From the NCBI GenBank assembly GCA_021234155.1, contig JAJEKV010000046.1:3618983-3682982 (forward strand): a stretch of 64,000 nucleotides of DNA, in the 5' to 3' direction. The first letter of the stretch is position 1. Every line of letters begins with the position of its first letter. Positions 48,805 to 63,589 of this stretch are shown here, piece after piece. The position numbers and the translations under genes were made by a program. The notes beneath the pieces were generated by a model. The model was given only the letters and a program-made list of their open reading frames with translations. It had not been told where the DNA came from and ran no database searches. The DNA is from Isoetes taiwanensis. Taxonomy: Eukaryota > Streptophyta > Lycopodiopsida > Isoetales > Isoetaceae.

Positions 48805-51800
48805 AAACTTGATATGGCCAGCAACCTTTAGGTCATCCATATTGTTGGGCGAGCCCCGTCGACGTTGTTCATGCATCCTTATTTATTCTCCATAACCACA
48901 AACACTCAAGTTTTTCGTTTCTCCATTATGTTGCATCATTATGTCAGATCATGGGGTTACATCAACCCTATTCGATTTGAAAAAAGCGATGCGTACTTCC
49001 CGCATTCCTTTGGTTAACAAAAGCCCTTATCATTCTCCGGAGATGGAGGAGTAAAGGTATTCAAAATGCAAAAGAGATTTTTTTATAAAAGATTTATTGG
49101 TTATCCGTGCATAGTTATATTGATTGTGCATAGTTATATTAATTATAGTTGCACATCGATTCTCCGTTTCTTTTAATATTCATAGCATCTGAAATTGGTT
49201 AATAAACTATAAGAAGTCATAAGAATGCATAAAATATCTACTAGAAAAAATGAGGCTTTGATTTTGAGTTTGGAAATACAACAAAAAGGTAGATCGATTC
49301 ATGTTATTGTGCGGTCGGTCTTGAGCTCCATTGTATGTATTTGGATTTTATATGAAGAGGATTCTTATGCCCTTCAAAGTACACCTTGGACTTGCATGAC
49401 AAAATGATGGAGACATACATACGGGATAATGCTTTGATGAATGAATCATGAAGGGTTGATTAGTAGCGTGGTTATAGGTGTTCCAATTCAATCAAGTAAG
49501 TTTACACATATTATAATACTCATGTCTATATATAAGAAGGGTTCTTAGTCCATATCAAGTCGGGTTCAAATAAAAGGTCAATATCGCTGGCGTATATAAG
49601 GCATCGGAACTTTCAACATGGTCAACGCCATCGACAGAACATGCATGAGGAGCATATCTACTCCACCCCCAACAATGGTGGTCTAGGCGTTGTTGTCAAA
49701 GATGGAGCCGCACTTGAAAAGGTCTCTATACACTGTATTAAATAGCACATCGTATTATAGAGGGCATCATCGTGATTCGAAAGCGTATGGGCCAAAGGGT
49801 ACTTTGAAAAATTTTAAAAGGGATGAAGCCACTAAATGACAAATTTCATGTCAAATATAAAATGTATTTCCATAAGAAATGAGTTTTTCAAAGATAATAT
49901 TCACAACATTGGCAATAACATCAATGAAGATGACAAAAAATACCTAGATCACTTGGGTTATCAAGCTTGATACCATGGCGTAAAAAAATCTACAATAGCC
50001 ACGATTGAACGCCGCTGCCACCATCAAAAATCCTCGTGCATAACATGGCAAAGCCTCAGAAAGCGCACCTAATGCATTCCTTACAATTAGCAAAAAAGAA
50101 CAATAAAAGACATAACTTATCATCGATGCAAGAAATCGCTTTGATCTAGATTTCTCACATGACTATAAATTTATATTGTTTCAACTAGAAAAGGGAAATT
50201 AATGATTAAATCTTACCACCAACTTCAAAAATAAGATAACTTCCACAAATTAACCGATAAATCAATAAAGGGGGCCAACAATAGAATTCAGCACATAATA
50301 CTTATGACCTAATTGTGATGTAGGTTTTCCCTTGCAACTTTCACAATCTTTATGTATGTGATAGAAACCGGACATACCCTTCCAACTTCAGCACCAAGAG
50401 ATTTCCAACATTTGTGCCCAAGCAAATTTATGATTATAAGCACCAAGTCCTTTATTAAAATTTACATTCTTCGTGAACACCACTTTCAAGAAAAATGTTT
50501 AAAATAGCTACCTTCTTTATCACAATAATGTAGCAAGCCATAGAGATACAACCACAATGGGACAATTAATCTATGCCCTACTGTAAGCACATGCAGGTGC
50601 CTCCCATAGAATAATTGCCATTTAATTTCGGCCCCAATGTAATAAATAACTACTTATGCTCAAGATTATCAAGTTCTTTGCTCCACAGAGCAGGCACCCA
50701 AAATCGTAATGATGCTTTATTCTAAATGAGATGCCCACGTATGCCGTAGTTTGGGCATTAGATCATCCAAAAGTTTATACAGTAACTTATGCTCAAAGAT
50801 CACCAAGAATACATTGCTACCCCTGCTAGTAATGCAAAGAAACTTGCAATTTTATGTCATCCACATCTTTTGGGAATGCGCCAAGTAAAAGCCCAAGACT
50901 TTATAATTGCTTTTTAAGTCACTAATAACCGGAGATTGTAAAATATATTTTGTATGCAATCATAATAAGCATATGCATTTCAGACAGTTTCTCAGTAAAG
51001 AGGTATTGGGCTGCCTGTGACAACTCTCACAGAACTGTAGATTTCATATGCACAATACTCAAAGTGATGCATCCACCAATGCAAGTGGAGTATTCACCTC
51101 TATCTCGGCAACTCCGGGTCATGCCAAACATTCTACTTATACCGTGGGTATTTTTCGCTTTTAAGTTTTACAAGTGCTAAATTAGCAAGTTTGACAATCA
51201 CCTGGCCATCCTTCCTATGCTTCACCGCAAATAGAAGGAGGCGAATCTCATGGATCCAGGCTGGGTTTGTGCCCTAAGTAATCACAACAGCATAGTGTAA
51301 ACTCCTCATTCTCGCAATGTGGAGTATAATGTCAAATCGACTTCTCCTGGAAAATTGACTTAGCCAAATTAAATTTTTCATTATCTCAAGGCTTTTCAAC
51401 CATATGCATAAGCTCTTATGACAAGGCCAGAAGCCTTAAGCCCCAGCAGACTGGCTTATCCGTACTAGATGGGCTTAATGCAAACAAGAACTCAAGTAAT
51501 GACTTTGTATTCGATCTCTCGAAATCATGTCAACCCAAAAACTCTTTATCAAGTCAATCTAAAAACCTCTGATAGCTTATACCCTCAGCCCAAAGCCTGC
51601 TCAATAGCCTTTAAAACTTCCTTCCCAACATTTCTTTACTTTAAAAATCCCTTTCCTTAACCAAGTCATTGCACATGCCCCGCTTAACCCTCTAAATTTC
51701 TTCCTCGTGACTTTTCCAAATGCCATATGCTGATCCTAAGAGAACCTTGCTTCGCCATAAATTCAAAGTGATCAGAAGTAAGTCGTAAAGAGGAGAAGCC

Positions 51801-52200
51801 TTAGATGGAAAGTTTGAGAAATCCTCGACGTAAAGATCTAGCAATGTAAAGAAGGCAAAGATTTACCCAAAACATGAGGAAGGAGATATGAAATCAGTGC
51901 TAATTTGGATGTGGATTGATCTGCTTTGAGCGTTAACTTTTAGAAATGAAAGGCAAGCTGTTTACCTTAAGAAATTGCCATGCTATGCAGGCTATTGTTC
52001 TTCTTCTTCCGCCACAAAGTTCTCAAAGATCCATTTTCATGTTTGTCTAATGTCACAACTATTTTACCCCAAATTCATTCAATGCAACAGTGTAAATCTT
52101 GTATGGTCAGCCAGGTTCTGCTGACGTATCACCGCACTGGTGACCGCCTGCTAGATGGCTCAGAGCACCACGTCTACAATGGGATTTGCTCTGAGTAGGA
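48805..52200. other. AT-rich DNA between inverted T copies, no gene recognised
   Basis: If copies 6 and 7 are the two ends of one element, this is its 3.4-kb interior. It has no reading frame above about 76 codons and no transposase-like motif (no visible DDE context), so it would be a non-autonomous or decayed element. Confidence 0.35.
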
Positions 52201-52209
52201 GTTTTGAAG

Positions 52210-52300
52210 TAGCTTTTCGCGATATTCCGTGTATATACTAGTATATACCTGTAACATGCCAAACCCATAACGGATTGGCCCTTTAGGGTAACCTTAAAAG
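52210..52300 (+). repeat. Terminal-like repeat T, copy 7 (plus)
   Basis: CGATATTCCGTGTATATACT, AGTATATACCTGTAACATGC, CAAACCCATAACGGATTGGC and CCTTTAGGGTAACCTTAAAA. It is diverged in the core, as copy 6 is. Confidence 0.65.
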
Positions 52301-55300
52301 AACCCCAGCCACACTCACGATAGTTGATAAATAAGGTGCCTTGATTGATAATGGTGAAACAGCTATAAAAGGCAAAAAGGAATAAAAAGGAACCTGGTCA
52401 GACGGGCTTCACCTCTCAAGGAGGAATGTACCAATCGCGATTTCGTCATTCATGCCCCGCCACTCACAAGCGAGCGCAACCCGCACCGCGCCCAAGTCAG
52501 CCTACTCATCGTCCGGTTATGGGATTTGGTTCATGCATTTCATATAGTTCCTAGTACGAACTATATAAAGACCTGCTCCAAGTATAGTCGTGCTTAGTTT
52601 TGCTTTATTTCATCTTTACATGTTTTGCAATTTTACGACCGAGGCCTGTGGGATATACATTTTATGCCATGCTCAGGCCTTTATCTGTTGCTGCATTCTG
52701 TTGTTGATAAACGAAATCACGTTCTTCATCTTTCCTGACGAAGTGATGATAGCGCCAAGACTATTCTTGCATTGGCCTGGGCTAACTCCTTTTCAAGCCT
52801 TTTGTTTTCCCATTTTATGATCTTGTTACTTCAAAAGAAATTATCAGTAAAATCAAATTATTGTTAAAATGATACCTGGATGTGAGTAAGAGCCCAATTA
52901 TTAAGTGCATCAAGCACTTGAAGGAAGAATGTTGTTTTGGAATAGTTAGCAGGTATGATAAACAAATAACGGCCAGAGAGAGTTCATAGGAAGTTTTTTC
53001 TCTCAAGCTGGAGAACACCTCAAAGTGCTTACTGTACTTAAATTCTAGACTATTTCGTACCTCGGCTCAGTACCTAATTTGTTATTTGGCCTCTTCAATT
53101 CTAGACTTCAAGTAATTTTAAAGAGGAGAGGCGTCCAATATTTCTTATGTTATCTGAATGTCTCATCTTGATAAGCCACAGAAGTTTCTAGCAATGAACC
53201 AATATTTGAATAAGTCGTAAAATGAGTAAAACCAATGCCGGTATATGCACAGGACAGCTCATTTTTAGGAATAATGAGCTACCAACAACGGCAGGCTAGA
53301 TCCATGCAGTTAAGCAAGCTGCCTGTTAGTTTGAAGACAGAAAACCCATCTGCTTGAGACGACGTAGTTGGTCCTGAAACAAACTCATCTGGCTCTTTTG
53401 TGTGGGCACCGTTAGATGCAATTTTGAATAAATGAGTTTCATTTGTGAAGTCATTTTGTGAATTTTGGTACCATTGTACTGTATTTTCAAGCTTTGTTCT
53501 GCACATTTTAAGAACAGGAAAGCTAAAATTCTCGAAATACGAAGTTGAAAAATATATCCGCATCAAAATGGTGAAGGAGAGGTCTGTAAGACTCTTTTAC
53601 AGTGTCAGATTAGAATGAGCAAGGGATTGCCAGAGAAAAAGGAATGAGATAACACAGAAGAAAATGCTACTACGCCACATCAAAAGCAGGAAAACGGAAG
53701 ATGCAATTTAGACAGGTACAAATATCCTTTTTCATATTTAGGAAAGTCAGAATTCTGTGCACAAAATATCCTTTTTCTGAATAACTAGTAAATGCACTTA
53801 CGCCTCTTTGAACCACGCCTGATGTCTCAGAATTCAAATATGAGCCCAGAAATTTGGGAGATCACCAGATCAGTCATGATACTTCATGATTCAAAGCCTA
53901 ACCACCATCGTCTATATTTATAAACTGTTATTTCTTTCAGAAATGGCACTCAAACTCCGACCACTCCTTATAAAAACTTGGCATTGGTGTGGAACAACCA
54001 TCAGACTTCATTTCAGAAACAATAATAACATGATTACATTCCAGAGATGTCCACAGGTAAGATAAACAAGATGCTTACCTTTTAAAGCTCCAAAAATTGC
54101 CCATGCTCAGTTGTAGCCAACTTAAAACTTTGAGTCATCATATTTTCCACCAGATTATAGCCAGTCTTTTGATAAACCAAACCAAAAGATAAGAATGCAA
54201 TAATAAGTAACCGCTGAAAACCTGCTGCTCCCAGTCTGCAATCAATAATTCTCTCTCTTTGCTCTCACATAAAGGCGAGGAGGTTTTCCATCCCTAGGCG
54301 TCTATTTACAACTTTTCAAAACTTTTGAATGATTTTTCATCCACTGTTCAACTCATACCATGAAATATGAGACACATACCATGATGTCTTAGAAGGGGTG
54401 GCTGCTTCCAAGCCCACCTTAATGCACAAAAGATGTTAAGAATCATTATCGGCAGAATGCTAAATTCAACTTGCAAACCCAGATAATAAATAACCAAAAG
54501 CCTAAGCCCATCAAGGAGAAAAGATTAATACCACTCCTCTTAGAACGGTGCAATAGTAGGCATGCATTTTGATGCGTGCATTTTCGCTTCATTGGTTTCT
54601 TTACTAGCTGGACAACTTATAAATTACATTACCAAATCCATGATTTGTAACAGAGAAGAAACAGATGCAAAAAACATCTGCTATATACCATATCCACTTA
54701 CTTGCGCAAAAATCTCCAAGTTAGACTAAGACTGATCAACAATTTCATCGCGATCCGAATTCATGTCTTTTACAAATATTCATGATCACCATCATGTCAC
54801 AGCACCTTCAACATTTCCCATTGTTTTAGCAGTAAGATTCTGAATCAACACACTTCGGAGCATCATACTGGCACTTCCGACATGTAAGTCACTACACTGT
54901 ATGGCCGGCTGAGAATGATGCAGCACTCCAGTCGGATCTGTGTACCTATTAGCCGCAGTGACTTTTGGTAACTTGACCTTTGGCGGACCGTTACGAACCA
55001 GACTATATTAACATTCGCCGAGCCCTGACTCATACTGCTCGCTTACTTTTGCAAAGGATTACAAAAGTACAATGAGACAAATAACAAACCTGAGATACAA
55101 CTAGCCTACAGCCGACATTTACATTTTGCAGAAATTAACAACACCTCCAGTCGGCAGAGAGAGAAAAGTAACGTATTCACATCTATTTTCCATTCCTTGT
55201 ACAAGTTTCATTTAAGTTTAATAAAGTCCTCTAAGTTCAAACTCTGTGACTTTGTCCTCCAAAATTTTTGGCTCTTTGCCCAGATCGTCGTCAACCAAAG

Positions 55301-58300
55301 GAGAGCCTGAATGAAGAACAGTGAACAAATTATCACTTATGCATCGACAGCCTAAGACTTTGTAATGCACAGGACAGCATTATCTTCTTTTGTCTGTTCG
55401 AAAATTTTAATATCACCATTTTGATAAAATTTTCTTTTTCCACTTTACTTGTGATTCGGTAATACCATTGTCCCATAGATCCAGCAGCTCTATCTAAAAC
55501 GAAATCTAACAGGAACAATGAAGCTTTACATGACAGTGGTAAAAGCTTTAGATACAGAATTGCATTGGAGGAATGCATGCAGGGCAGCCTAACATACATT
55601 TTTAAATACGGAAGAACAGGGACACACCGTCGAAATATTTTCTGATTGCAGGTATTTACATGGAATATTGGTTCATCAACTTCAAAAAATTGCAGCGCCA
55701 AAATTCACAGAGACGCTTGAGATTTCAGCATAACCTTATATATCAGGTCTTGTCATGAGTCTTTTTGGGGAATATTCATACGGATTGAAATTTGAATTTC
55801 CTAGCCCTTGAATTAACCACTGAAGAATATTTCCACAATCTTATATAGAATATAGAATTTGGATATGGAACCAGCCAAAATATGCATGATGAGGAACGAT
55901 AAACTCGAATCAAGAGTCTAGATTAGTTCTACTAATACTAGCGGCTTACTTGACTTTTGGGCCTTTAAAACTTATGGATGGCGTGCTTGGTTAAGCGGCG
56001 CTTTTTTGCCCCAACTTGCCCCAACCTCTTTGGACGCCTTTAGGGCCTCAGCCTCCCTATAAATTTACCTTAAGCTAGGTTTCCAGCACTCAGGGCGAAC
56101 GAGGACCACGGCGCAGAGGTACAAGCACTCATCTATGACAACAAACTAAGACTGAATAGCAACAAGAATAAAATTAGGAGAGCATCGTGGAAGAGACTTG
56201 ATTGACACTTATCTTAGAGCGGGAAATAATGGGGTTGATGTGCACCTGGTGTAGCTAGGCAGAACCAATAACAGCTGCACCAAAAAGAATTAGTAGAGAA
56301 ATTTGAAGATACGACAGGTCGAGGACAACTTTACGCCATACCTTGCGACACACATGGGTATGCTGTAGCAAGTTAACGAGACTTGGAACATAGTAGAGTT
56401 AAGATCATCAAACAACTAGACCTTCAAACCACCATAGCAAACCTTATCAACCTGGCCAGGAAGATGCTCCTGGCGACTCATAAAGGGTTACTCAGACCAT
56501 TTACTTCGTTTATAGATTATCAGAGAGGTTATAAAGGCTATTTATTTGTTGTTACCGTTATACATATCTCTGAGTGAGTTTACAGCTTTCTAATGAAGAA
56601 TCTTTTATAGTAAAATTAGTAGCGATTGAGAGTTATAACTCTATATGATCTTCTATAGTAAAATTAGTATGATGAAGAGCATCAGCGCACATGCAGCCCG
56701 AGGTGGTGAGCATCTTGTCACTTGTGTTGTAGGTGCTTTCATGTTAAGAAGGTCACGACGGATGATTTTAACCTCACAATTCTGTTAAGCGGCTGCTGGT
56801 GGTGCACTCTATCTTTCATCATCATATGGCGTCGTAAACAGCTGAAGGGCCGTTGTTGTTGATCTTCCAGCGTGTCTTCATTCTTTGATGTCAAGATGGC
56901 AGCAGTAAAGCGCATGGATGCACGCCGGTCCCGTTCGGCTTTGGATTGTCGAAGATGTGTTGTCAATCAAATTAGGTCTTCCATGATGCATTCTTTAAGT
57001 ATCTCAGCAAGCCCGTGTCCGAGCCTTAGTTACTGGTCCCACATATGTTTGGTCCTAAACTCTCGTTTTGTGCTTGTTGCTCTTTACAGTTTCTGCTACG
57101 TTCCATCCTTTTCAAGTTTGTCGCCAGGTGAGTACTTGAAATATCGCGGTGAGCCATATGTCCCGCACCGCTGCTGCTTGAATGTTGAAACGTAGCATAA
57201 AGTGTTGAATTTATAGCATGGGAGGGGCCGTTAAAGGCCATGTCCAAAAGGCAAATGGTTAAAGGGATTTGCCTTTAGAATCTCATTATGAACTGTTAGT
57301 TGTCAAAACCACAGGCCGCCAATGTAAAAAGTAGTTTGGGAGCAGGGCCCAGCTTCAACAATAAGTGGTAGTAATTACATATACTTTGTGCCATTGGTTA
57401 AAATACTCTCCTCCTGTCTTTTTGTGAAATTCTAATTGTGTGCACATTATCTTTGGCAGAACTATCCTCTGGGTGGAATTCAATTCGGCCATCAAATCAA
57501 AGTTTGATGAACCCATGCTAATCTTGGGCGCGGATGCATTCAAATCCTTTCATGTGGAACATTCAGAGGATGGATCTCCAACACATTTCTGACAACTTCA
57601 AGATATCATTTCCATTCGGGGCCTTATTGAGTTCGACTAGCAACTTTAATATTGCTTTTCATCATACTTGGAAACTAATTGCTTTCAAGGCTCTCAATTA
57701 TCCTTCACCATTCCATCCCAATTAGTGTTTTAAACTCAATTTGTTTTAAGACTTTTCAAAAAGACGTACCGGTGGATTACTCCTTTATTTATTGCATTGG
57801 TATTTGCATTTTTAATGAGGTGTTAAACTATTTTTTGCTTCTACAAATATTCGTACACCTGCTAGTGGAAAGAATGAAGTCTTCTTAAGCCCTAGTTCAT
57901 TCTCTCCATTAAGACCTTAAAATTTGAAATCGTAATTATTTTACCATTAGCGAGCATGGGCCAATTTTCGTTCATCTTCTACAATCCATGACATCTTTCC
58001 ATTCTGCGGAAATATTTTTCTTCCCCTAAACATTTCAAGAGGACTCATGCAATTCCACTTTTTTTGAACCCTATTTTTTAAAGGTAAAAGGGCGTGTAAA
58101 TCATTTTGTGTTGCTTATTGTTGAATAAGAGACTCTACATCGTTAGCGAAAGTGGGTTACAAGCCAGCCTGGGATGACATTCGAGAAACAAAAAGCACCT
58201 AAAACAGGCGCTATTGAAATAATTTGCACCACCACAAATAAGCGATAATGTTGGTGAATTTTGGCCAGCAAAAGGTAGCATTACAATGCTTAGTGCCAGG

Positions 58301-61300
58301 TGGGCCGGGAGAGACTTACGCTAAGCGGGGCACCATCTGTTTCCATTTTTAAAATGAGCCAGTATGCACATGCTTTCTCGGATGGCGGTGAAAGCAGAAA
58401 CCCACGCTCAGGAGCCATGACACAATTCTATTTTCCATCCCAAAACAAAGTTAACTGGTTGCTAATATAGATTTTTTATTTCATAAATAATATCTTTACA
58501 ATGCTGTTGATGCAGACCATCATTTCCATTTGAAATTGGAGTTGTTTTAATTTTGGGAAATTCTTTACTATTTGCATTTTACCCCAGTAACATATTTTGC
58601 GGGTTTCAGGGCAAGCCTGTGATCCATGTACGAGGTTATGGCTATACATATGCAAAGTACTAGGAATGTACCGTATTTGCTGAAATACACTATCAGCACC
58701 ATGTAAAATGGCGGTGGCAATGTTGTTGAGAGCCACTTTAGAACCATTGTAACAGCGCAAGGGGCAACGGCCGATCCGCGGGCGGTTGCCGCAGCTGAGC
58801 TGGGAATCAGCAGTAAAGCCGGCAGGAATCGGATTGAAGAAAAGCAGGCGACCACGGCGGAACCAGCGGGAGGAAGCAATGGGCGAGCAATTCTGGAAGT
58901 ATACGCGGAAGCGGCGGATTGGCGAGGAAAAGTAGAGCATTTTACGGCTGGATACCTTATTGAATTACATTTCTGCTGGCCTCATTCGCCGGCGATTGTG
59001 CTGGAGACTCACAGTATCTCCCAGCTTCATTATCCAAAACAAGGATAGAATCTATGGTACGCGCTGCGAATACGAACTTGGAAGTACGATTTCGGATCAC
59101 GAGGAAAAGCTGTTGAACTACCCATTAACATATTAGGATGGAGATCCCAGCAGCCAGATCCGATGGCGGAAGCGAAGGAGAGTTAGAAGCGTGACCGAGG
59201 GTTCAAAAGCAAAATTAATTTGAAGGCAATAAAGCAGAGCAGGATTAATTAAGCGCTAAGAGCAGAGATTCCTGCCGGAAAAAAGAACATTGGCGCAATT
59301 TAATTCAGTTTTCGCTATATTCCGAGAGAGATAAGTATAATGTAATTATTTTTTAATTACATACTGAAGAATCTAATTCTGAACCCCTACATAGAATATG
59401 AGATAAAAAGCTATGGATATTCTGTATTAGGATATCACGATGAATATAACTCTAAGTTCATGATCATATAATTTGTTAGTTATGCACATCATATCTCAAT
59501 TTGGGATTCTTATACATGTCTCCGCGAGTGGGGGAGCGCTTTCAAAGCTCACATTATTTGGGTTCTATTTTTGCTTGCGCATGCAGAGCTACAATGAACA
59601 TCCACTCAAGTTCTGTACGTATACCTTTCTTATTTATTTGTACAGTACAAGCGAAAACTTTTGTGTTAAATCTCTCTAAAAGGATAAAACTCTTGCTTAA
59701 GCTCTATACTTGAGATATTTACTGTCACTTATCATTACCTCTATAGTTTATGCATCATTAAGTTGACTTTTTCTACTCATATGGCATCGCACGCATCTCG
59801 TACTCTATAGTTTGTATACGGTGCTTTTGATTTCCATTCTTTTAGATGTATGCATAAATTCGCACATTTATTACAGAATAGTCAAGTTGTCAACTTTACA
59901 TTTACAAGGTGCTTTTAACAATTACGAGCTTGAAGTCGCGGTCATTTTCGCGGTTACATTAGGGGATCCATTCTCGCTGCTTTCGGACTGTGGTAAACAA
60001 TGAGTTCAAAATCGGATCCGATGGTCGCTGATTCTGCGGATGATGATAGAAGGGAAGGAAGGAAGCAATATGCAAATTTTAGGTCTGAAGGAGTTTGGAC
60101 GATGGCGGTGCGGTGTGAAGATGGCATTGGAAGCTCTGTATTTTACCCGCGGTCTAGGTATCTTGGGCTGCACATAACAAATAGGTAATTGCAAGGCGGT
60201 AGGGTGTGACATTACTAGAGAAATATGGGGTCTTAGAATATCCTTTTTAAAAAATGGCTTTAAAATTCCAGTTTTGCAATCCACCATAAGAGTTGCTCTT
60301 TGTCAAAATAGCATGTCTACATGGCAGGGGGATGCCAAATATTTAGAAAGTAGTGCATGAAATCCCATAAAAGATATGTTAGATATTTGAATCTCTTGTT
60401 TCGTGAAGTGCGAAATAACTACAATGTAGCTACGTAGAAAGTCAATAGTTAATGCATGAAAAAAACACAATTCCCAATTAGTAGTTTAGGTATCAGCGCA
60501 AAGCTGGTTTAGGGTTCTCAAGCAGCCTTCATGGAGTCTAGCTAAACTCAGCTCGATCAAGCGGGCCAGGAAGCAACATTCTAAATCTAGTTTTGGCATT
60601 TTGATTTCTTTGTGATCATGGTTTTGATTGGGTTTCTTTTTCTCGTTTGATGCCAAGATGAGGAGGCGATTCCATTTTTCTTATGCAATGCTCTGCCAGA
60701 ATGAAGGCGAATGGGAAAAGCTCCCTTGCATCTGAGAATTGGTTCACGGGTGACAACAATGAGGCTGTTGCGGTGGCTACCATGGTGTCAAAGAGCTAAG
60801 CGGTCCGGTTGTTAGGCCCATTGGAAGGGGCCAGTAAAAAGAATTTGTTTTTGGACACAGGAGGTAAAGTTTGTAATGGATCTGATTGTGGAGCATGCAT
60901 ATGACTCACCGCGACATGGCAAAGGTCTGGCTGTGAAGGCATTCCTTTCCTTCTCTTGAACCCAATTACAGCTTTGCTCACCAGTTTTTCGCGATGTTGT
61001 TTCAGCCAAGAGCATAACTAGTGTGCTTGAAGTGTACCATTGCCGAGAATTGATAAATACATTTGTTCAAGGATTGCGACCACGAGGGCTTGAAGAAGAG
61101 GTATATGGTTTCATGCATATCATTCGGTATATCGGTCAAAGGGTGGAAATTTACGGTAGAGGTTGATCTACCAGATCACGAAACTTATAGATGCTTGAGT
61201 TTGGTGACTGCAAATTGTTGGCCCGACATACCGAGAGATCATTTGGGCGAGAGGAAGGTATTTAGATATTAGGGAAGAGGAGTAGTGAGATGCTCATTTA

Positions 61301-63589
61301 AAAGTGTTTCTTCAATTCATGTTTTCTCTTATTTATTTCAATCACGAAACTTCAATTAGGATTGCACCACACCAGGACTTATACAAATCACAGGGGGTGT
61401 ATCCTCCAATAGTCACAGAGGTATATTTTAAGCTGATGGAAGGGGAAAGGGATCATGAAACGAGCCTTCCTCACAAGGTGCACTCACGCAAATGACACAT
61501 TTATATTTAAAAATTCAGGGATTGGCAAGTTTTAGCATCGGTTTTACATTTGCATGCTCACCGTTTACTTGATTCTCATTGTATTGAATACATTTCTGAT
61601 TTCTATGGTGTTAAGCGGTACAAATTGTGTAGCGGATGCTATACATCAATTTTTTTATTGAGAGGCGTGTATGGGAATGCCCTTTGGAAGAGCGGAGATG
61701 ATAGAAGATCATGGAATGAGAACTCACCCCTTACTTGGATTTAGTCTATTGGTTTTGATGACGGCTTCGAAGAAGGTGCTGCATGTTGAGGAAGAATGGA
61801 CTTTTACATAAATATGGGAGTTCTTGAATACATGTGCAATGAATGGTGACTTCTATTTCCTTTTGAATGATAGAAAGATTGGTTATAGAAGGGGAGTGTT
61901 ACGTAAAATGCAAGGAATGTAAATCTCCATCTACATTGTGCATCAAATGCCCAGTGCTTTAATGGATAGAAAAAACATAAAAAGAAGCCCGGTTAGTTTG
62001 CAGGTTCAATTCCTGCAGCTATGTCTAAATTTGGTTGCTATTTAACGATATATTTCTTGCTGTACTTTATTTCCGTGAACCTAATACTTGTTGAATCAAA
62101 AATACACATCTATAACCTTTCTTTGGTGGATTCATGTAAGACTTTGCTGTTTGCAAGACTTTGATTAGATATGATCTTGAATTGGCGGTGTTTTGGATTT
62201 ATGTGAGCTGCTGCAATCTCAAGTGCTTGTTATTCATTGTTCACAACATGATGGGGAAATCTTAGACATGTCTTAGAAGATTGATTACTGCTAGATATAT
62301 TCTTGTCTTACTTATATATAACTTGGGTTTGGAAAGGCTTTTCACCATTCATACTTGCTCAATAACCATGCAAGCTATGGAAGCTTTAATCTTAAAGCAA
62401 ATGGATTTATTTAGTTGAACAATTTGGAACTTTAGAAGTCATATAAGTAGCAGAGATGGGAATTTTTTAGCAATGGGAACCATATGTGTATAATTAGGGA
62501 CCCAGGAGAACTTAAAAGCAGAGATGGGTTTTTGCTTATCCCTAAACAAATTTCAATGGCAGTTAGAAATTAGGCACAAAAAAAAGCAGGATAGCATTTT
62601 TTGATCAAATGGAAGGCTTCAAATTATTTACAATTAGAAACTTGAGCCCATACAATACAACTTCGAGAAATGAAGAGACAATGGTATTAAAACACGCCCA
62701 AGCTTACTGATCATTTGACAATGATCATTAAGCTGACTTTAAGACAATGGTATTCAAATTACACTTAAAATGCATTGAAGGATATATTGACGGATAAAAA
62801 GAATGTATACCGCGGCATGCATGCAAATAGACATTAGATTACATGTTCCCAAAACTTTGTGAGTTTCGGAAAAAGCTTCGAGAATACTTGAACATAAGTG
62901 AGCAATGGTGAATATATTTAAAACATTGAAGAATAAAACTCAGAAATGAAGGGAAATAGACAAGAAATACATGATATTTGAAGCAGATTGTATATTATAT
63001 ACTCCACAAAACAGCGTCACTTGAATGAATTTACAAAATGCCATTACACTTAGCAGGCATGTTCCATCACAAAAGAGGTAGCATCATAAGTTATGGAGAT
63101 GAGTTATGGAGATTCATATACATGAATTGAAAACAAAAAAGCACAACATTGAAAAAAACCGCAGGGGTATCTAGAGCCGTCTAGCCCGAGAGCGACATCG
63201 AGCTCCATATGCAAAGTCATTGCCATAGAAGCGAATCACCATCTCAGGAAGCTCATGGTCTGAATGAGAGGCGGTCACAGCCAGCCTGGCGAACCTTTCA
63301 GAAACTACAGCTTCTTTTCGAACTAGGCTCCACCTCCACACACCAAGAAAATTTGGCGACATACTTGATCCTCTTGCAGGGTGGCTAGATTCCTGGTCGT
63401 CCATGGAACCACAGCATTGATCTTGATTACGGCCATGTTAGATTCAGGTGTCCCGAGGTGGGCCATGGTGCAGGGTGGAAGGAAAGATGAAGAGCTTTCG
63501 ATTCAAAGTAAGGTACGTGATGCATGCATACAAATGCATTGTGCGTCTAAAAAGTGCCATGCAATCAATGCAGCAAAATCGTGATTTTT
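52301..63589. other. Mostly featureless AT-rich DNA
   Basis: No domain, repeat array or spliced gene could be supported across this 11 kb. Segments with above-average GC at about 52400-52510, 56870-57140, 58730-58960 and 63170-63480 have short protein-like frames (for example ERFARLAVTASHSDHELPEM on the minus strand near 63300-63240) that might be exons of unrecognised genes. Minus frames at 53279-53566 and 55333-55701 are the longest in their area but have no family signature. Confidence 0.3.

Noticed and set aside
53279-55701. Minus-strand frames sharing a QWY motif (53.3-53.6 and 55.3-55.7 kb)
   Set aside because: The similarity is limited to a few residues and no family or consistent splicing supports a gene.
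58476-58940. 154-codon minus-strand frame beginning in a GC-rich patch
   Set aside because: An overlapping 103-codon frame in another register looks equally plausible; neither shows a domain or a compatible next exon, so I left it as possible exon or promoter sequence only.
61990-62030. tRNA T-arm-like GCAGGTTCAATTCCTGC
   Set aside because: The T stem and loop are good, but no D-arm, anticodon arm or matching acceptor strand is found upstream; at most a tRNA fragment or chance.
63171-63404. 77-codon minus frame with protein-like composition
   Set aside because: It has no recognised family, and an overlapping frame lies on the other strand; mentioned only within the broad region entry.
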